Source: Rossellomorea vietnamensis (GTDB lineage: Bacteria > Bacillota > Bacilli > Bacillales > Bacillaceae_B). Taken from it: a stretch of 64,000 nt of DNA. Location of the stretch: NCBI RefSeq assembly GCF_025398035.1, contig NZ_CP104558.1:620001-684000 (forward strand), written 5' to 3'. The position numbers and the translations under genes were made by a program. Under the pieces are notes generated by a model. The model was not told the DNA's origin. It saw only the letters and a list, made by a program, of their open reading frames with translations, and ran no database searches. Below are positions 16,374 through 24,088 of this stretch, piece by piece; positions within the stretch are counted from its first letter, which is position 1, and every line of letters starts with the position of its first letter.

Positions 16374-17216
16374 CTAGCGTTGAATAGGATGTTCCATATT
16401 CTGCTCATTGCAAAGGACTATCACATATTTTAAAAACATTATGGTCTGCTTGACCCGAATCTCATTTGAGTCTGTATTAATTCCTTCCAAGCCTGAACGG
16501 ATGTTCATCGCTTCCCTAATAAGGCTATGCCACTCTTCAGGAATCTCTTGCAATCCATACTGACCGGCACCTTGCTTGGAAATGATCGACGCTTCTTTCA
16601 ATGTGTAAAATTGACGAAGAATACCAAGGACCGACCACTCTATTTCAGCATCAATCATAGAGGTGGGATAATGCTTTACCTCATCTAGAGATTCTTCGAA
16701 GGAACGAAGTCTTCCAGCCCAATACGTATTCATATTATGCAGGACATATTGGTACAATTCTTCTGAGGATGGTCCTGAAAAAGTTGAAGGGATTTCAGGT
16801 CCTACAATCCTCAACTCGTTATGCTTCACTAAATACCATGTGACAGGGTTAAAATTGAAATATTCTCCAAAGTTCAATTCACCATTATTATAGTATGCAT
16901 ATAGTTCGGTATCATCTTCACAGGTTGGACCCCTATTCCCGAAATCTTCTTTTAAAATATATACCCCGTCCATTTCCGGTTTTGGAAACGTTTGCTGTAG
17001 TGTTAAATGAATATGATTAAGTGCCTCCGAATCCTCTGTGGTTAGTCGACGGTTGGTGACGGTAATAAAATCTATATCACTCGAATCATTCACAAATGCT
17101 CCCAGGGCAATGGACCCGTGTAAATACATTCCTTCGAGGGTTTCCGGCAAATATGTATTGAATAATCGAATATACTCCTCCAGTACGCTTTGTACGATTC
17201 TCGGTACGTTTGTCAT
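16374..17216 (-). CDS. AadA-like nucleotidyltransferase domain protein
   Basis: A protein of about 280 residues with the nucleotidyltransferase motif GSIALGAFVNDSSDIDF near residue 34 (GS plus two metal-binding Asp). Behind it is a helical DUF4111-type C-terminal domain like that of aminoglycoside adenylyltransferases (AadA/ANT(3'')-9). Chromosomal members in soil Bacillaceae are often of unknown substrate, and resistance should not be assumed. The ATG at 17216 (MTNVPRIVQSVLEEY) has GGGGG about 10 bases upstream. The longer frame adds 20 residues of low-quality sequence. Confidence 0.8.
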   Translation of the reverse strand: MTNVPRIVQSVLEEYIRLFNTYLPETLEGMYLHGSIALGAFVNDSSDIDFITVTNRRLTTEDSEALNHIHLTLQQTFPKPEMDGVYILKEDFGNRGPTCEDDTELYAYYNNGELNFGEYFNFNPVTWYLVKHNELRIVGPEIPSTFSGPSSEELYQYVLHNMNTYWAGRLRSFEESLDEVKHYPTSMIDAEIEWSVLGILRQFYTLKEASIISKQGAGQYGLQEIPEEWHSLIREAMNIRSGLEGINTDSNEIRVKQTIMFLKYVIVLCNEQNMEHPIQR

Positions 17217-17352
17217 GTCATGTTTTCCCCCATTGAATGATTTTGTGCAAGGAGCTCTGGAATCTCCATTCCCCAATAACCAATTATTTCAAATATTGGA
17301 AGGGTATTCAATAGATACTTTCATTTTGTTGATAATTATATTTTTGAACTTC

Positions 17353-17387
17353 AAAAGAAGCTTGACCTCTCTGAGGTCAAGCTTCTT
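17353..17387 (-). terminator. Terminator overlapping the end of hemY
   Basis: AAGAAGCTTGACCT pairs perfectly with AGGTCAAGCTTCTT across a five-base loop. It begins within the stop codon of hemY. The T run on the minus strand is short. Confidence 0.75.
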
Positions 17388-18774
17388 ACATGAAGTCTTC
17401 TATTATCGATTCAGCTGTTTTCTTCCCGTTCTGAATACAGGCGCCTATCCCCACGCCGTAGTAGGAGGCTCCTGCCAGTTTCACTCTTGGCATTTTAGTT
17501 GAGAGCATCTGCTCCAAAGCCTGTACGGCCTGATTATGCGAAAGATGATAATTCGGCATTAATTCTTTCCAATCGGTCACTTCCACTGAAATGGGATCTG
17601 CATTGATTCCGACGCTCTTCTTTATATCATCCAGTGCCACCCTGGTCAGTTCGTCCTCTTTCAAATTCTTTAACTGCTCGTAATGAGTACTCGTGCTCTT
17701 ATAAAAGAGTCTTACCAGGAGATTGTGTTTCCGGGATGTGTGTTTCCATTTCCGGCTCGTCCATGTACATGCATCGCACTTCACTTCACTGCCTTTGGAA
17801 ACAATAAACCCTGTACCATCAGCCGGTAGCTCTTCGTCAGGAACATTGAATCCCAGATAAATCGAGATCAAGGAAGAGTTCCTTAGAGTATTAAAATCAT
17901 TGTCTAAATAATTGTGATTTAGGATCTGTTGAGTCACATCATGTGGTGTTGCAAATATGACCGCATCTGCTTGGATGCTTTCATGACCTTTTAACGTGAG
18001 CTCATATTTGTCAGCACTCATATGGAGATTTTTTGTCTCAGTTCCTTTTAGGATCGTGGCATCAGCGCACTTTTCTTCCAGACGGTCGATAATGGTGGAT
18101 AGTCCATGTCTAAAGGAAATAAACTTTTTATTGGAAGACCCTTTGAATCTCTGCTTGTTCGCAGATAATCCTTTGATAATGCTTCCATATTCATTTTTAT
18201 AATCAAGAAGATATGGAAGAGTCGAAGCCATGGTCAGTTTATACAAGTTACCCGAATAAACTCCTGATAATACAGGTGCAATTTGATTTTCCACAAGTTC
18301 CTTTCCGAGAAATGCTTCCAGAAATTCTCCGATGGAACTTTCCTTCGTGAATACAGTATTTTCCGTCTCCAGGTCAGAAAGAGCCGCTTTCTTTCCGGCT
18401 TCAGAAATCAGTGTGCTTTCATTAAGTGCTTCTACGCTCATGGGAATACCGAAGATCGTGTCAGGAGGTATTCTATGCAGTTCGCCATTTGTGTATATGT
18501 AAGATGTTCCTGTTTCGTTATAGACGAGTTCGTTTTGAAGTTGAAGTTCATCAACCAATGGAAGTACTCCCTCATTACGGGCTACAATGGAATCTGCGCC
18601 AGCTTCCATAATAAAGTCACCTTCCGTTACCGTCCTGATCTTACCACCGAGCTGTTGATCCCGTTCAATTAACACGGACTCAATATCCAGGTTTTGTTCC
18701 CTGGACATTTTTTGCAGGTAATAGAGAGCTGTTAAGCCTGTAATGCCCCCACCTACGATAACCACTTTCTTCAT
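17386..18774 (-). CDS. hemY: Coproporphyrinogen III / protoporphyrinogen oxidase HemY (CgoX)
   Basis: A 462-residue FAD enzyme of haem synthesis. In Gram-positive bacteria it oxidises coproporphyrinogen III to coproporphyrin III. The dinucleotide motif KKVVIVGGGITGLTALYYL is at the N-terminus. LGGKIRT, MEAGADSIVARNE and the C-terminal VKLAGASYYGVGIGACI are HemY signatures, and the length fits. The ATG at 18774 has GGAGTG 6 bases upstream. In B. subtilis the gene lies in hemEHY, but here neither hemE nor hemH is adjacent. It is either relocated or a second copy. It is transcribed alone. Confidence 0.9.
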   Translation of the reverse strand: MKKVVIVGGGITGLTALYYLQKMSREQNLDIESVLIERDQQLGGKIRTVTEGDFIMEAGADSIVARNEGVLPLVDELQLQNELVYNETGTSYIYTNGELHRIPPDTIFGIPMSVEALNESTLISEAGKKAALSDLETENTVFTKESSIGEFLEAFLGKELVENQIAPVLSGVYSGNLYKLTMASTLPYLLDYKNEYGSIIKGLSANKQRFKGSSNKKFISFRHGLSTIIDRLEEKCADATILKGTETKNLHMSADKYELTLKGHESIQADAVIFATPHDVTQQILNHNYLDNDFNTLRNSSLISIYLGFNVPDEELPADGTGFIVSKGSEVKCDACTWTSRKWKHTSRKHNLLVRLFYKSTSTHYEQLKNLKEDELTRVALDDIKKSVGINADPISVEVTDWKELMPNYHLSHNQAVQALEQMLSTKMPRVKLAGASYYGVGIGACIQNGKKTAESIIEDFM

Positions 18775-18921
18775 ACCATCCACTCCATTAATTACGTGTA
18801 TGTATACAGATTATCATGTTTTAAACGGATTAGAAAAAGAAACTGTGTCGGAAAAAGGAATATGGCATGTAATTAGGATATGGCATCATTCATTGACCCT
18901 AGCTTCATGTCTAATTCAAAG

Positions 18922-18949
18922 TTGACAACTAGGAATAGTTTGATATAAC
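18922..18949 (+). promoter_or_regulatory. Promoter of the S-box leader
   Basis: A perfect TTGACA, a 16-base spacer and TATAAC, about 30 bases before the riboswitch P1 stem. Confidence 0.6.
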
Positions 18950-18979
18950 ATATAATAGAATTCTGATAACCACATAGCC

Positions 18980-19085
18980 ACTTATCCAGAGAGGTAGAGG
19001 GACTGGCCCGATGATACCTCAGCAACAGATTCTATTTTCTAGAAAACTGTGCTAATTCCACAAGCGTTAAGCTTGAAAGATAAGT
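18980..19085 (+). ncRNA. SAM-I (S-box) riboswitch aptamer
   Basis: The conserved S-box core is complete. The P1 arms are ACTTATC (18980-18986) and GATAAGT (19079-19085). Between them are CCAGAGAGGTAGAGGGACTGG, CCCGATGATACCTCAGCAAC, a variable P3, GTGCTAATTCC, AAGCGTTAAGCTT and GAAAGATAAG. S-boxes bind S-adenosylmethionine and normally switch off methionine and cysteine metabolism genes. Here it sits in front of a small FbpA-like gene. Confidence 0.93.
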
Positions 19086-19134
19086 TGAAGTTTTCCATTC
19101 AAGCCTTCTTCTTATCTTACTAGGAAGTAGGCTT
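19077..19134 (+). promoter_or_regulatory. Expression platform: mutually exclusive antiterminator and terminator-like stems
   Basis: AAGCCT-t-CTTC (19101-19111) pairs with GAAG-t-AGGCTT (19124-19134). In the alternative fold AAGATAAG..GAAG (3' side of P1) pairs with CTTC..CTTATCTT inside that hairpin. The T tract after the hairpin is poor. CCTCT (19156-19160) can also pair with the AGAGG of the ribosome binding site (19177-19181), so control may be partly translational. Confidence 0.6.
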
Positions 19135-19191
19135 AATTACATTAAAAAGTCTCTTCCTCTGTTTATTTACATTATAAGAGGAGTGATCATA

Positions 19192-19407
19192 ATGGGAGAA
19201 AATCTCCAAGAAGCAATCAATAAAAAAAGAAATGAGTTAATTAACAAATTGATTGTCCATAACATTTTCAAAAAAGGTAATAAACAATTATTTGAGCTGA
19301 CACTTAGAGAACTTGAGGATGAATATCACTTTATTCAGAAGGATTGCCATCCTCATAGTGATGTCGGCTCTATTCACTGGAAGAATTGCACGAATCTAAC
19401 CAGTTAG
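19192..19407 (+). CDS. FbpA-like small basic protein (Fur_reg_FbpA family)
   Basis: A 71-residue protein whose first 45 residues match the Fur-regulated basic protein FbpA family (NLQEAINKKRNELINKLIVHNIF, then LFELTLRELEDEYHF). In B. subtilis FbpA is induced by iron starvation and helps iron-sparing regulation, with a poorly known mechanism. This copy has a C-terminal tail with Cys and His residues (CHPHSDVGSIHWKNC) that could bind metal. The ATG at 19192 follows AGGAG by 8 bases. The surprise is control by an S-box instead of, or besides, Fur. No clear Fur box was seen. Confidence 0.7.
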   Translation: MGENLQEAINKKRNELINKLIVHNIFKKGNKQLFELTLRELEDEYHFIQKDCHPHSDVGSIHWKNCTNLTS

Positions 19408-19440
19408 AAGCCTGGTTTATCTTCTCGGAAATCGCCAAAC

Positions 19441-19476
19441 AAAAAAATGACGCGGGCCTATGGCTCACGTCATTTC
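19441..19476. terminator. Bidirectional terminator
   Basis: AAATGACG / CGTCATTT with inner GGGCC / GGCTC pairing lies between the FbpA-like and spoIIP genes, with A and T runs outside. Confidence 0.8.
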
Positions 19477-19481
19477 TATAG

Positions 19482-20648
19482 TTATTGAGCATTTACCTCA
19501 ACAGCATCCTTCTTATAATAAGCTGCAAAGATTTCCGCAAATGCTTCGGTGGAATTATATAATTCCACTAAGTTATTTTCGACCCCACCAAACTCAAGGA
19601 GCATAGCCCGTTCTGTTAAATCCTGATTATAAACCCCGTTTCCTTCTGCTTTTGTTTTAACGAAAACCCCCCTGCTGATACCAGGGTACTTCTCCTCTAA
19701 TTTAGCATTCAATTCTTTCGCGATTTTCAGGTTCTTTTCAAAGTTCTTATTTTCTTTTCCTACAATGAAGAATAGTCGGGCGTAGTTCTTACCATTGATC
19801 GTTTTGGTCGTAATGTTTCGAGGCTGGGAATCCCGGTGAATATCTATTAAATAGGTTAGATTGTCATCTTGCGCGAGGGCTTCCTGAACCAGTCCCCTGG
19901 TTAACTTGTAGGATTCAAAATATGTCCATGATTTATTTTTTAACGCTTGGTTTACATCTGTCTTATCCTGGACCGCCCCGATTCCTCTTGATTCGAGTTC
20001 CTGTTTCAATTTGGAACCAACCGCAATGACATTGACTTTTTCATTGGTACTGGCCGGATCTTTTGAATCATTGTTTTTGATCAGTGGGCTAAAGGCTTCC
20101 CAGCTGTGGGAGTGATAAATGAACACGGACTTTTCTTCGATTTCCTGCACACCGTCACCTGAATTGTGATTGGCTTGATCGACTTGGTTCTGATCGATTT
20201 CCTGATCCTTCAGCTGGTCCTCCGTTGGCGCTGGCGACTCATTAGGTAAATTGGTAATGTCCGTCCCTTTTCCGGCAACGGCTATATGCGTATGATAATT
20301 TTCGATTCCAGGGATTTCCCTTCCAAATAGACTCCTGGGGTCAAGCAGAGATACATTCGTCACGCTTTCCAACCAATCAAAGTCGGTATTCATGGCCTCT
20401 TTATTCTCGATGCGCAAACCCGTCATTTCCTGTGACAGAAGCATAAGGAATGTCTCTTTCGGAACAAGCTCTGATACCGAAGTATAGAAAAGGCTGTCCA
20501 CCCTCAATTTAATGGCCGTCGATGAAATCAGCCACACCATTACATACATCATGATGATCCCTATCAACACTACCCGGATTACGGCTTTCATAGATACGAA
20601 TACTAGTGGGACTAAGCTATTATTATTTCGAGACTTATACGACATCAT
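19482..20648 (-). CDS. spoIIP: Stage II sporulation protein P (SpoIIP family)
   Basis: A 388-residue membrane-anchored cell-wall hydrolase. In sporulation SpoIIP, with SpoIID and SpoIIM, degrades septal peptidoglycan during engulfment and has amidase and endopeptidase activity. One membrane segment lies at about residues 22-45, a low-complexity stalk near 135-165 and the catalytic domain from about 170 (FIYHSHSWEAFSP, YLIDIHRDSQPR, LLEFGGVENN, with His and Glu as likely zinc ligands). The gene is monocistronic and not next to gpr, the usual neighbour, so it could be a paralog. Confidence 0.85.
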   Translation of the reverse strand: MMSYKSRNNNSLVPLVFVSMKAVIRVVLIGIIMMYVMVWLISSTAIKLRVDSLFYTSVSELVPKETFLMLLSQEMTGLRIENKEAMNTDFDWLESVTNVSLLDPRSLFGREIPGIENYHTHIAVAGKGTDITNLPNESPAPTEDQLKDQEIDQNQVDQANHNSGDGVQEIEEKSVFIYHSHSWEAFSPLIKNNDSKDPASTNEKVNVIAVGSKLKQELESRGIGAVQDKTDVNQALKNKSWTYFESYKLTRGLVQEALAQDDNLTYLIDIHRDSQPRNITTKTINGKNYARLFFIVGKENKNFEKNLKIAKELNAKLEEKYPGISRGVFVKTKAEGNGVYNQDLTERAMLLEFGGVENNLVELYNSTEAFAEIFAAYYKKDAVEVNAQ

Positions 20649-20786
20649 CAGTACCCCTATATAAAGTATTTAATAGTTAACTTTATGCAGAGTGTCGATA
20701 GAGTAGAAGGTTTTTTCAGGATTCGGTCTGATTTCCTATAGGACAGGACATAAATGGAAAATCACTTTTCTAAAACGACCTGAACG

Positions 20787-20816
20787 AAAAAAAACGCATG
20801 ATGAGATGCGTTTTTG
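20787..20816. terminator. Terminator
   Basis: AAAACGCAT / ATGCGTTTTT with a six-base loop, directly after the amine oxidase stop on the minus strand. Confidence 0.9.
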
Positions 20817-20818
20817 GT

Positions 20819-22294
20819 TTATCGCCCATTCACTTCATGTGCAGCCCTTATACCGGACTCCACCGCACCTTCTATCCAACCATGAAAAGAAGAGGTGTGT
20901 TCCCCTGCAAAATGGATCCTTCCTTCGGGTGTCCGGACATAATCGCCGATGTCAGCTGCCTGACCCGGTGTATATAGAGTGAAACATCCTGCCGAGAAAG
21001 GATTTCTGCTCCAATTATAAACAAAATAATTCAGTAGTTCTGTATAAACCCGATTTCCATAAACCCTGGATAGATCCTTCAACACTTCTGAAATGATTGC
21101 TTCCTTCGATTTACTATTCCATAAGAGAGCGTTTTGACCCCAACTGTAGCTTGCCAGCATCACACCAGGTTTGCTGCTCCCTATGTCATGACTGGGCATA
21201 TAAGTAAATCGGGTGGGAAGATCGGATACAATGTTTCCGTAATTCATTTCCTCCCAGAAGCGACTTCTGAACTCGATACCGATTTTTACAGAAGGAATAT
21301 TGGTCACTTCACGGATCGCCTGCCATTTTTTGAAAGAAATCGAGTTATAGGGGACGACATCAATAAATTGAAATACGGTAAAAGGAACAGTGACAATCAC
21401 ATAGTCAGCTTGATACTCCCTCCCCGTTCCGTCCAAGGGGTTAACCGTTTGAACGACGACACCTGATTCAGACTGAATAATACGGGTCACTTTTTGATTC
21501 ATGAAAATATTGGACTGTAGCTCATCCATTAATGAATACGGCAATCGGTCATTCCCACCTCTTATTTCATAAAACTTCGTCTCTTTTCTAAAGATAGGAA
21601 ATATAATATCTTTTAATATATCAACAAATGAAAACTCCGGAAATCCTTCGATCCCGAGGATGACATTTATTTTCCGGATGGCATTCAACGATAAGGATTT
21701 TCCGAACGGGTTGTTGGACAGGAATTGCCCTACTGAATAATTCGAGTATTGCTTAATTAATTTCAACTGTTCACTGTGTTCACTGTTATTATATAAATCT
21801 ATAAAAGGCTTGGTAGCTTTAAGAAAGAGCTCAGAAGCGGTTTTCCCCCTTTCACTTTCGGGGAGAGGATATTGCAGAATATCCGGATCAGCTTCGTACT
21901 GTTTTCTCGTCACTAAAATGTTATTTACTAAAAACAGGTCTTTTGAAGAGGAATTTTGAAATGGTTGAAATGCCAATTTGAATTTACGTATATACTCAAA
22001 TACCAATCGATGGTTATCAGGGATCCTCATGGCACCGACATCCATATAATTCCCGGAGGTAAATGGCTTCCGAACGGTATAAACCCTTCCCCCGATCCTT
22101 TTGTTTCCTTCAAGAATCACGATATCATGCCCTGCCTCTTTTAATGTCGAGGCTGCAACCAGTCCACTCATCCCGGCACCTATGATGATGATCCGTTTGG
22201 ATGTAAAGGGCTTTAATCCCTCTCGAATGATGGAAAGCATATCATCCGGATACTTCAATTCAGAAGGGGAATCCCTCATTAATCGATCGTCCAT
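20819..22294 (-). CDS. Flavin-dependent amine oxidase
   Basis: A 491-residue FAD enzyme of the monoamine/L-amino-acid oxidase family. The FAD-binding motif RIIIIGAGMSGLVAASTLKEAGHDIVILEG starts at about residue 34, GGRVYT follows, and the C-terminal FAD motif GRIHFAGEHTSSFHGWIEGAVESG closes the domain. It oxidises an amine or amino acid, giving imine and hydrogen peroxide. No signal peptide is seen, so it is probably cytoplasmic. It resembles B. subtilis YobN, but I cannot decide orthology. The gene stands alone with its own terminator. Confidence 0.85.
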   Translation of the reverse strand: MDDRLMRDSPSELKYPDDMLSIIREGLKPFTSKRIIIIGAGMSGLVAASTLKEAGHDIVILEGNKRIGGRVYTVRKPFTSGNYMDVGAMRIPDNHRLVFEYIRKFKLAFQPFQNSSSKDLFLVNNILVTRKQYEADPDILQYPLPESERGKTASELFLKATKPFIDLYNNSEHSEQLKLIKQYSNYSVGQFLSNNPFGKSLSLNAIRKINVILGIEGFPEFSFVDILKDIIFPIFRKETKFYEIRGGNDRLPYSLMDELQSNIFMNQKVTRIIQSESGVVVQTVNPLDGTGREYQADYVIVTVPFTVFQFIDVVPYNSISFKKWQAIREVTNIPSVKIGIEFRSRFWEEMNYGNIVSDLPTRFTYMPSHDIGSSKPGVMLASYSWGQNALLWNSKSKEAIISEVLKDLSRVYGNRVYTELLNYFVYNWSRNPFSAGCFTLYTPGQAADIGDYVRTPEGRIHFAGEHTSSFHGWIEGAVESGIRAAHEVNGR

Positions 22295-22497
22295 TCTACA
22301 CCTACCTCCCTTGCTATTTCATCATATGAATTCAATTATGGGGGTATACATTTGTTTCCTGTGACATAATGATCATTTCCAGTTGTTTTCAGAACGCATG
22401 TTTCTATTTTCCCTGTTTTATGTTATACTTAAGGTTCATTGGGTCTACGAGACTGTATTTAGTCAATCCCTCTAGCAGTAGAAGGGAGACATGTTAT

Positions 22498-22734
22498 ATG
22501 TCACTAGAAAATATCGTAACCATGCTCAAGACTCTTAAGGAATTCAAGGAAAGTGAGATTGTTCATACGATTTCTGACCATGAGCACTCACCTGTTATGA
22601 CTGTTACTTACCATCTGGACACGGAATGTTTTCGCATTACTTATGTGGATACAATGAAAGTGGAAGAATTTACTGATATCAGCCTATTGGCGTCGACTAT
22701 AGAAAGTGTAGTACTGCTTGAACCTTCAAGATAA
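22498..22734 (+). CDS. Small YkuJ-like (DUF1797) protein
   Basis: A 78-residue soluble protein. The pattern of a short helix (LENIVTMLKTLKEF), three beta strands (MTVTYHLDTECFRITYV) and a C-terminal acidic helix (DISLLASTIESVVLL) resembles YkuJ, a small Bacillus protein of known structure but unknown role. The ATG at 22498 follows AAGGGAG by 9 bases. The upstream part of the open frame is hydrophobic, Cys-rich and overlaps promoter-like sequence, so it is not used. It has its own terminator. Confidence 0.6.
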   Translation: MSLENIVTMLKTLKEFKESEIVHTISDHEHSPVMTVTYHLDTECFRITYVDTMKVEEFTDISLLASTIESVVLLEPSR

Positions 22735-22743
22735 CGTGAAACG

Positions 22744-22777
22744 AACTGCCTTTACTCCGGTAATGGCAGTTTTTTGT
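22744..22777 (+). terminator. Terminator
   Basis: CTGCCtTTAC / GTAAtGGCAG with a TCCG loop, followed by six T. Confidence 0.95.
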
Positions 22778-22828
22778 ATATGTATCATGATCCTTTATGG
22801 TACTCTAAAGATAAAAAGGAGCTAGACC

Positions 22829-23590
22829 ATGTCGTTTTATCACCAACCTTACATACGGTCAGTGTCGCTCAAGAGAGAAGACCTCCCCTCATTACACTCT
22901 TATCCTTTTAATATTCCAAGTATACGTTACTTAAAGGATCTTTCCCTTCATCCAAATGTCACGTTCATCGTCGGAGAAAATGGAATGGGTAAATCCACGT
23001 TATTAGAAGCCATTGCCATGGCCATTGGATTTAACCCTGAGGGAGGGTCGCTTAATTTTACTTTTTCTACGTATGATTCCTACTCAAACCTGGATCAATA
23101 CATGAAGGTGGTAAGGGGGATCGATCGTCCTCAAGACGGTTTTTTCCTAAGGGCGGAAAGCTTTTATAATGTAGCGACGAATATTGAAGAAATGGACCGG
23201 GACCCTTTAACAGCTCCAAAGGTAATCGACTCGTTTGGAGGGAAATCCCTGCATGAGCAATCTCACGGGGAAGCATTCTTTTCGACCTTCATGAACAGAT
23301 TTCGAGGAAAAGGTCTTTATATTCTGGATGAGCCGGAAGCTGCACTTTCTCCTTTGAGGCAACTATCCATGCTTTCCCGCATACATGAACTGGTCAATGA
23401 TCATTCTCAATTTATTATCGCTACTCATTCTCCCATCTTAATGGCCTATCCTTCATCTAACCTCATTCAGCTAACAGATAATGGGTTAAGTGAAGCAAAT
23501 CTTGAGGACACAAGTCACTATCAGATCATGAAGCAATTTTTTGAAGATCGGGAACGAATGCTGTTCCATTTATTAAAGGTGGAAGAATGA
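22829..23590 (+). CDS. AAA-family ATPase (ABC/SMC-like, single domain)
   Basis: A soluble 253-residue ATPase with a complete ABC-type core. Walker A (GENGMGKST) is near residues 52-60, a signature-like SHGE near 145, Walker B (LYILDEPEAALSP) near 165 and the switch His (ATHSP). No membrane partner is nearby, and the layout matches predicted ATPases of the COG3910 type. These are not transporters and may act in repair, defence or unknown roles. GGAG precedes the ATG. It stands alone with a strong terminator. Confidence 0.85.
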   Translation: MSFYHQPYIRSVSLKREDLPSLHSYPFNIPSIRYLKDLSLHPNVTFIVGENGMGKSTLLEAIAMAIGFNPEGGSLNFTFSTYDSYSNLDQYMKVVRGIDRPQDGFFLRAESFYNVATNIEEMDRDPLTAPKVIDSFGGKSLHEQSHGEAFFSTFMNRFRGKGLYILDEPEAALSPLRQLSMLSRIHELVNDHSQFIIATHSPILMAYPSSNLIQLTDNGLSEANLEDTSHYQIMKQFFEDRERMLFHLLKVEE

Positions 23591-23604
23591 GAGGTCCGTC
23601 CCTC
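23591..23604. repeat. Half-copy of the GGGACGGACC repeat
   Basis: GAGGTCCGTCCCTC directly follows the stop codon of the ATPase gene, without the opposite arm. It is one arm of the dispersed hairpin family seen at 30.9, 32.3, 34.4, 46.7 and 56.0 kb. Confidence 0.8.
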
Positions 23605-23605
23605 A

Positions 23606-23643
23606 CAAACAAGCATACCCTATTATTGGGTATGCTTGTTTTT
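23606..23643. terminator. Strong bidirectional terminator
   Basis: AAACAAGCATACCC / GGGTATGCTTGTTT with a seven-base loop lies between convergent genes. Confidence 0.95.
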
Positions 23644-23647
23644 CGCC

Positions 23648-23962
23648 TTAAAATGAAGGAAGTTCACTGAGATTATTTTCTTTCAGTCCGTCCGGCTCAC
23701 TCCGTAAGACATCCCTGCCATAGCGATGAATCACATCGACATGGGCGATCTTTCCGGCTTTTGCCTCTTCTAAAGCGGTTATATAATCCAGTTCCCTACC
23801 ACTCTCAGTCTTGAAGGCGATAAGGTCATCGTCACTATTTCTTCTAACAGCAATAATTTGTTCTGCTCCTGTAGAAAGTTCATCAGCCATCTCAATTTTA
23901 GCCTGGACCTTCCCTTGTTGCTTGTATTCTTCAAAAATTTGTTCAAAATTCTTTTTTTCCAT
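23648..23962 (-). CDS. DUF3892 family protein
   Basis: A soluble protein of 104 residues. The region from about 35 to 104 (IIAVRRNSDDDLIAFKTESGRELDYITALEEAKAGKIAHVDVI, ending LRSEPDGLKENNLSELP) is the DUF3892 domain, whose function is unknown. The ATG at 23962 is preferred over the GTG three codons upstream, because that GTG forms part of the GGAGGTG ribosome binding site. No operon partner is evident. Confidence 0.8.
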   Translation of the reverse strand: MEKKNFEQIFEEYKQQGKVQAKIEMADELSTGAEQIIAVRRNSDDDLIAFKTESGRELDYITALEEAKAGKIAHVDVIHRYGRDVLRSEPDGLKENNLSELPSF

Positions 23963-24045
23963 TGTACTCACCTCCCGAACATACGTTTAGTATTTGCGAC
24001 TCGTTCCATACATATTTACGGACTGAATAATGCGTTTATTTATTG

Positions 24046-24081
24046 TAAAAAAATGAAGAGTGCCGACCATTCAGCACTCTC
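24046..24081 (-). terminator. Terminator of the amidase gene
   Basis: GAGTGC / GCACTC with flanking pairing is followed on the minus strand by CATTTTTTT. Confidence 0.8.
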
Positions 24082-24088
24082 TTTCAGC

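Noticed and set aside
16374..17216. Aminoglycoside resistance gene call for the AadA-like protein
   Set aside because: The fold matches, but chromosomal DUF4111 proteins commonly have unknown substrates and nothing mobile surrounds it.
20265..20277. TCCGTCCC-type match to the dispersed repeat inside spoIIP
   Set aside because: Only about 11 matching bases in coding sequence with no partner arm; probably chance.
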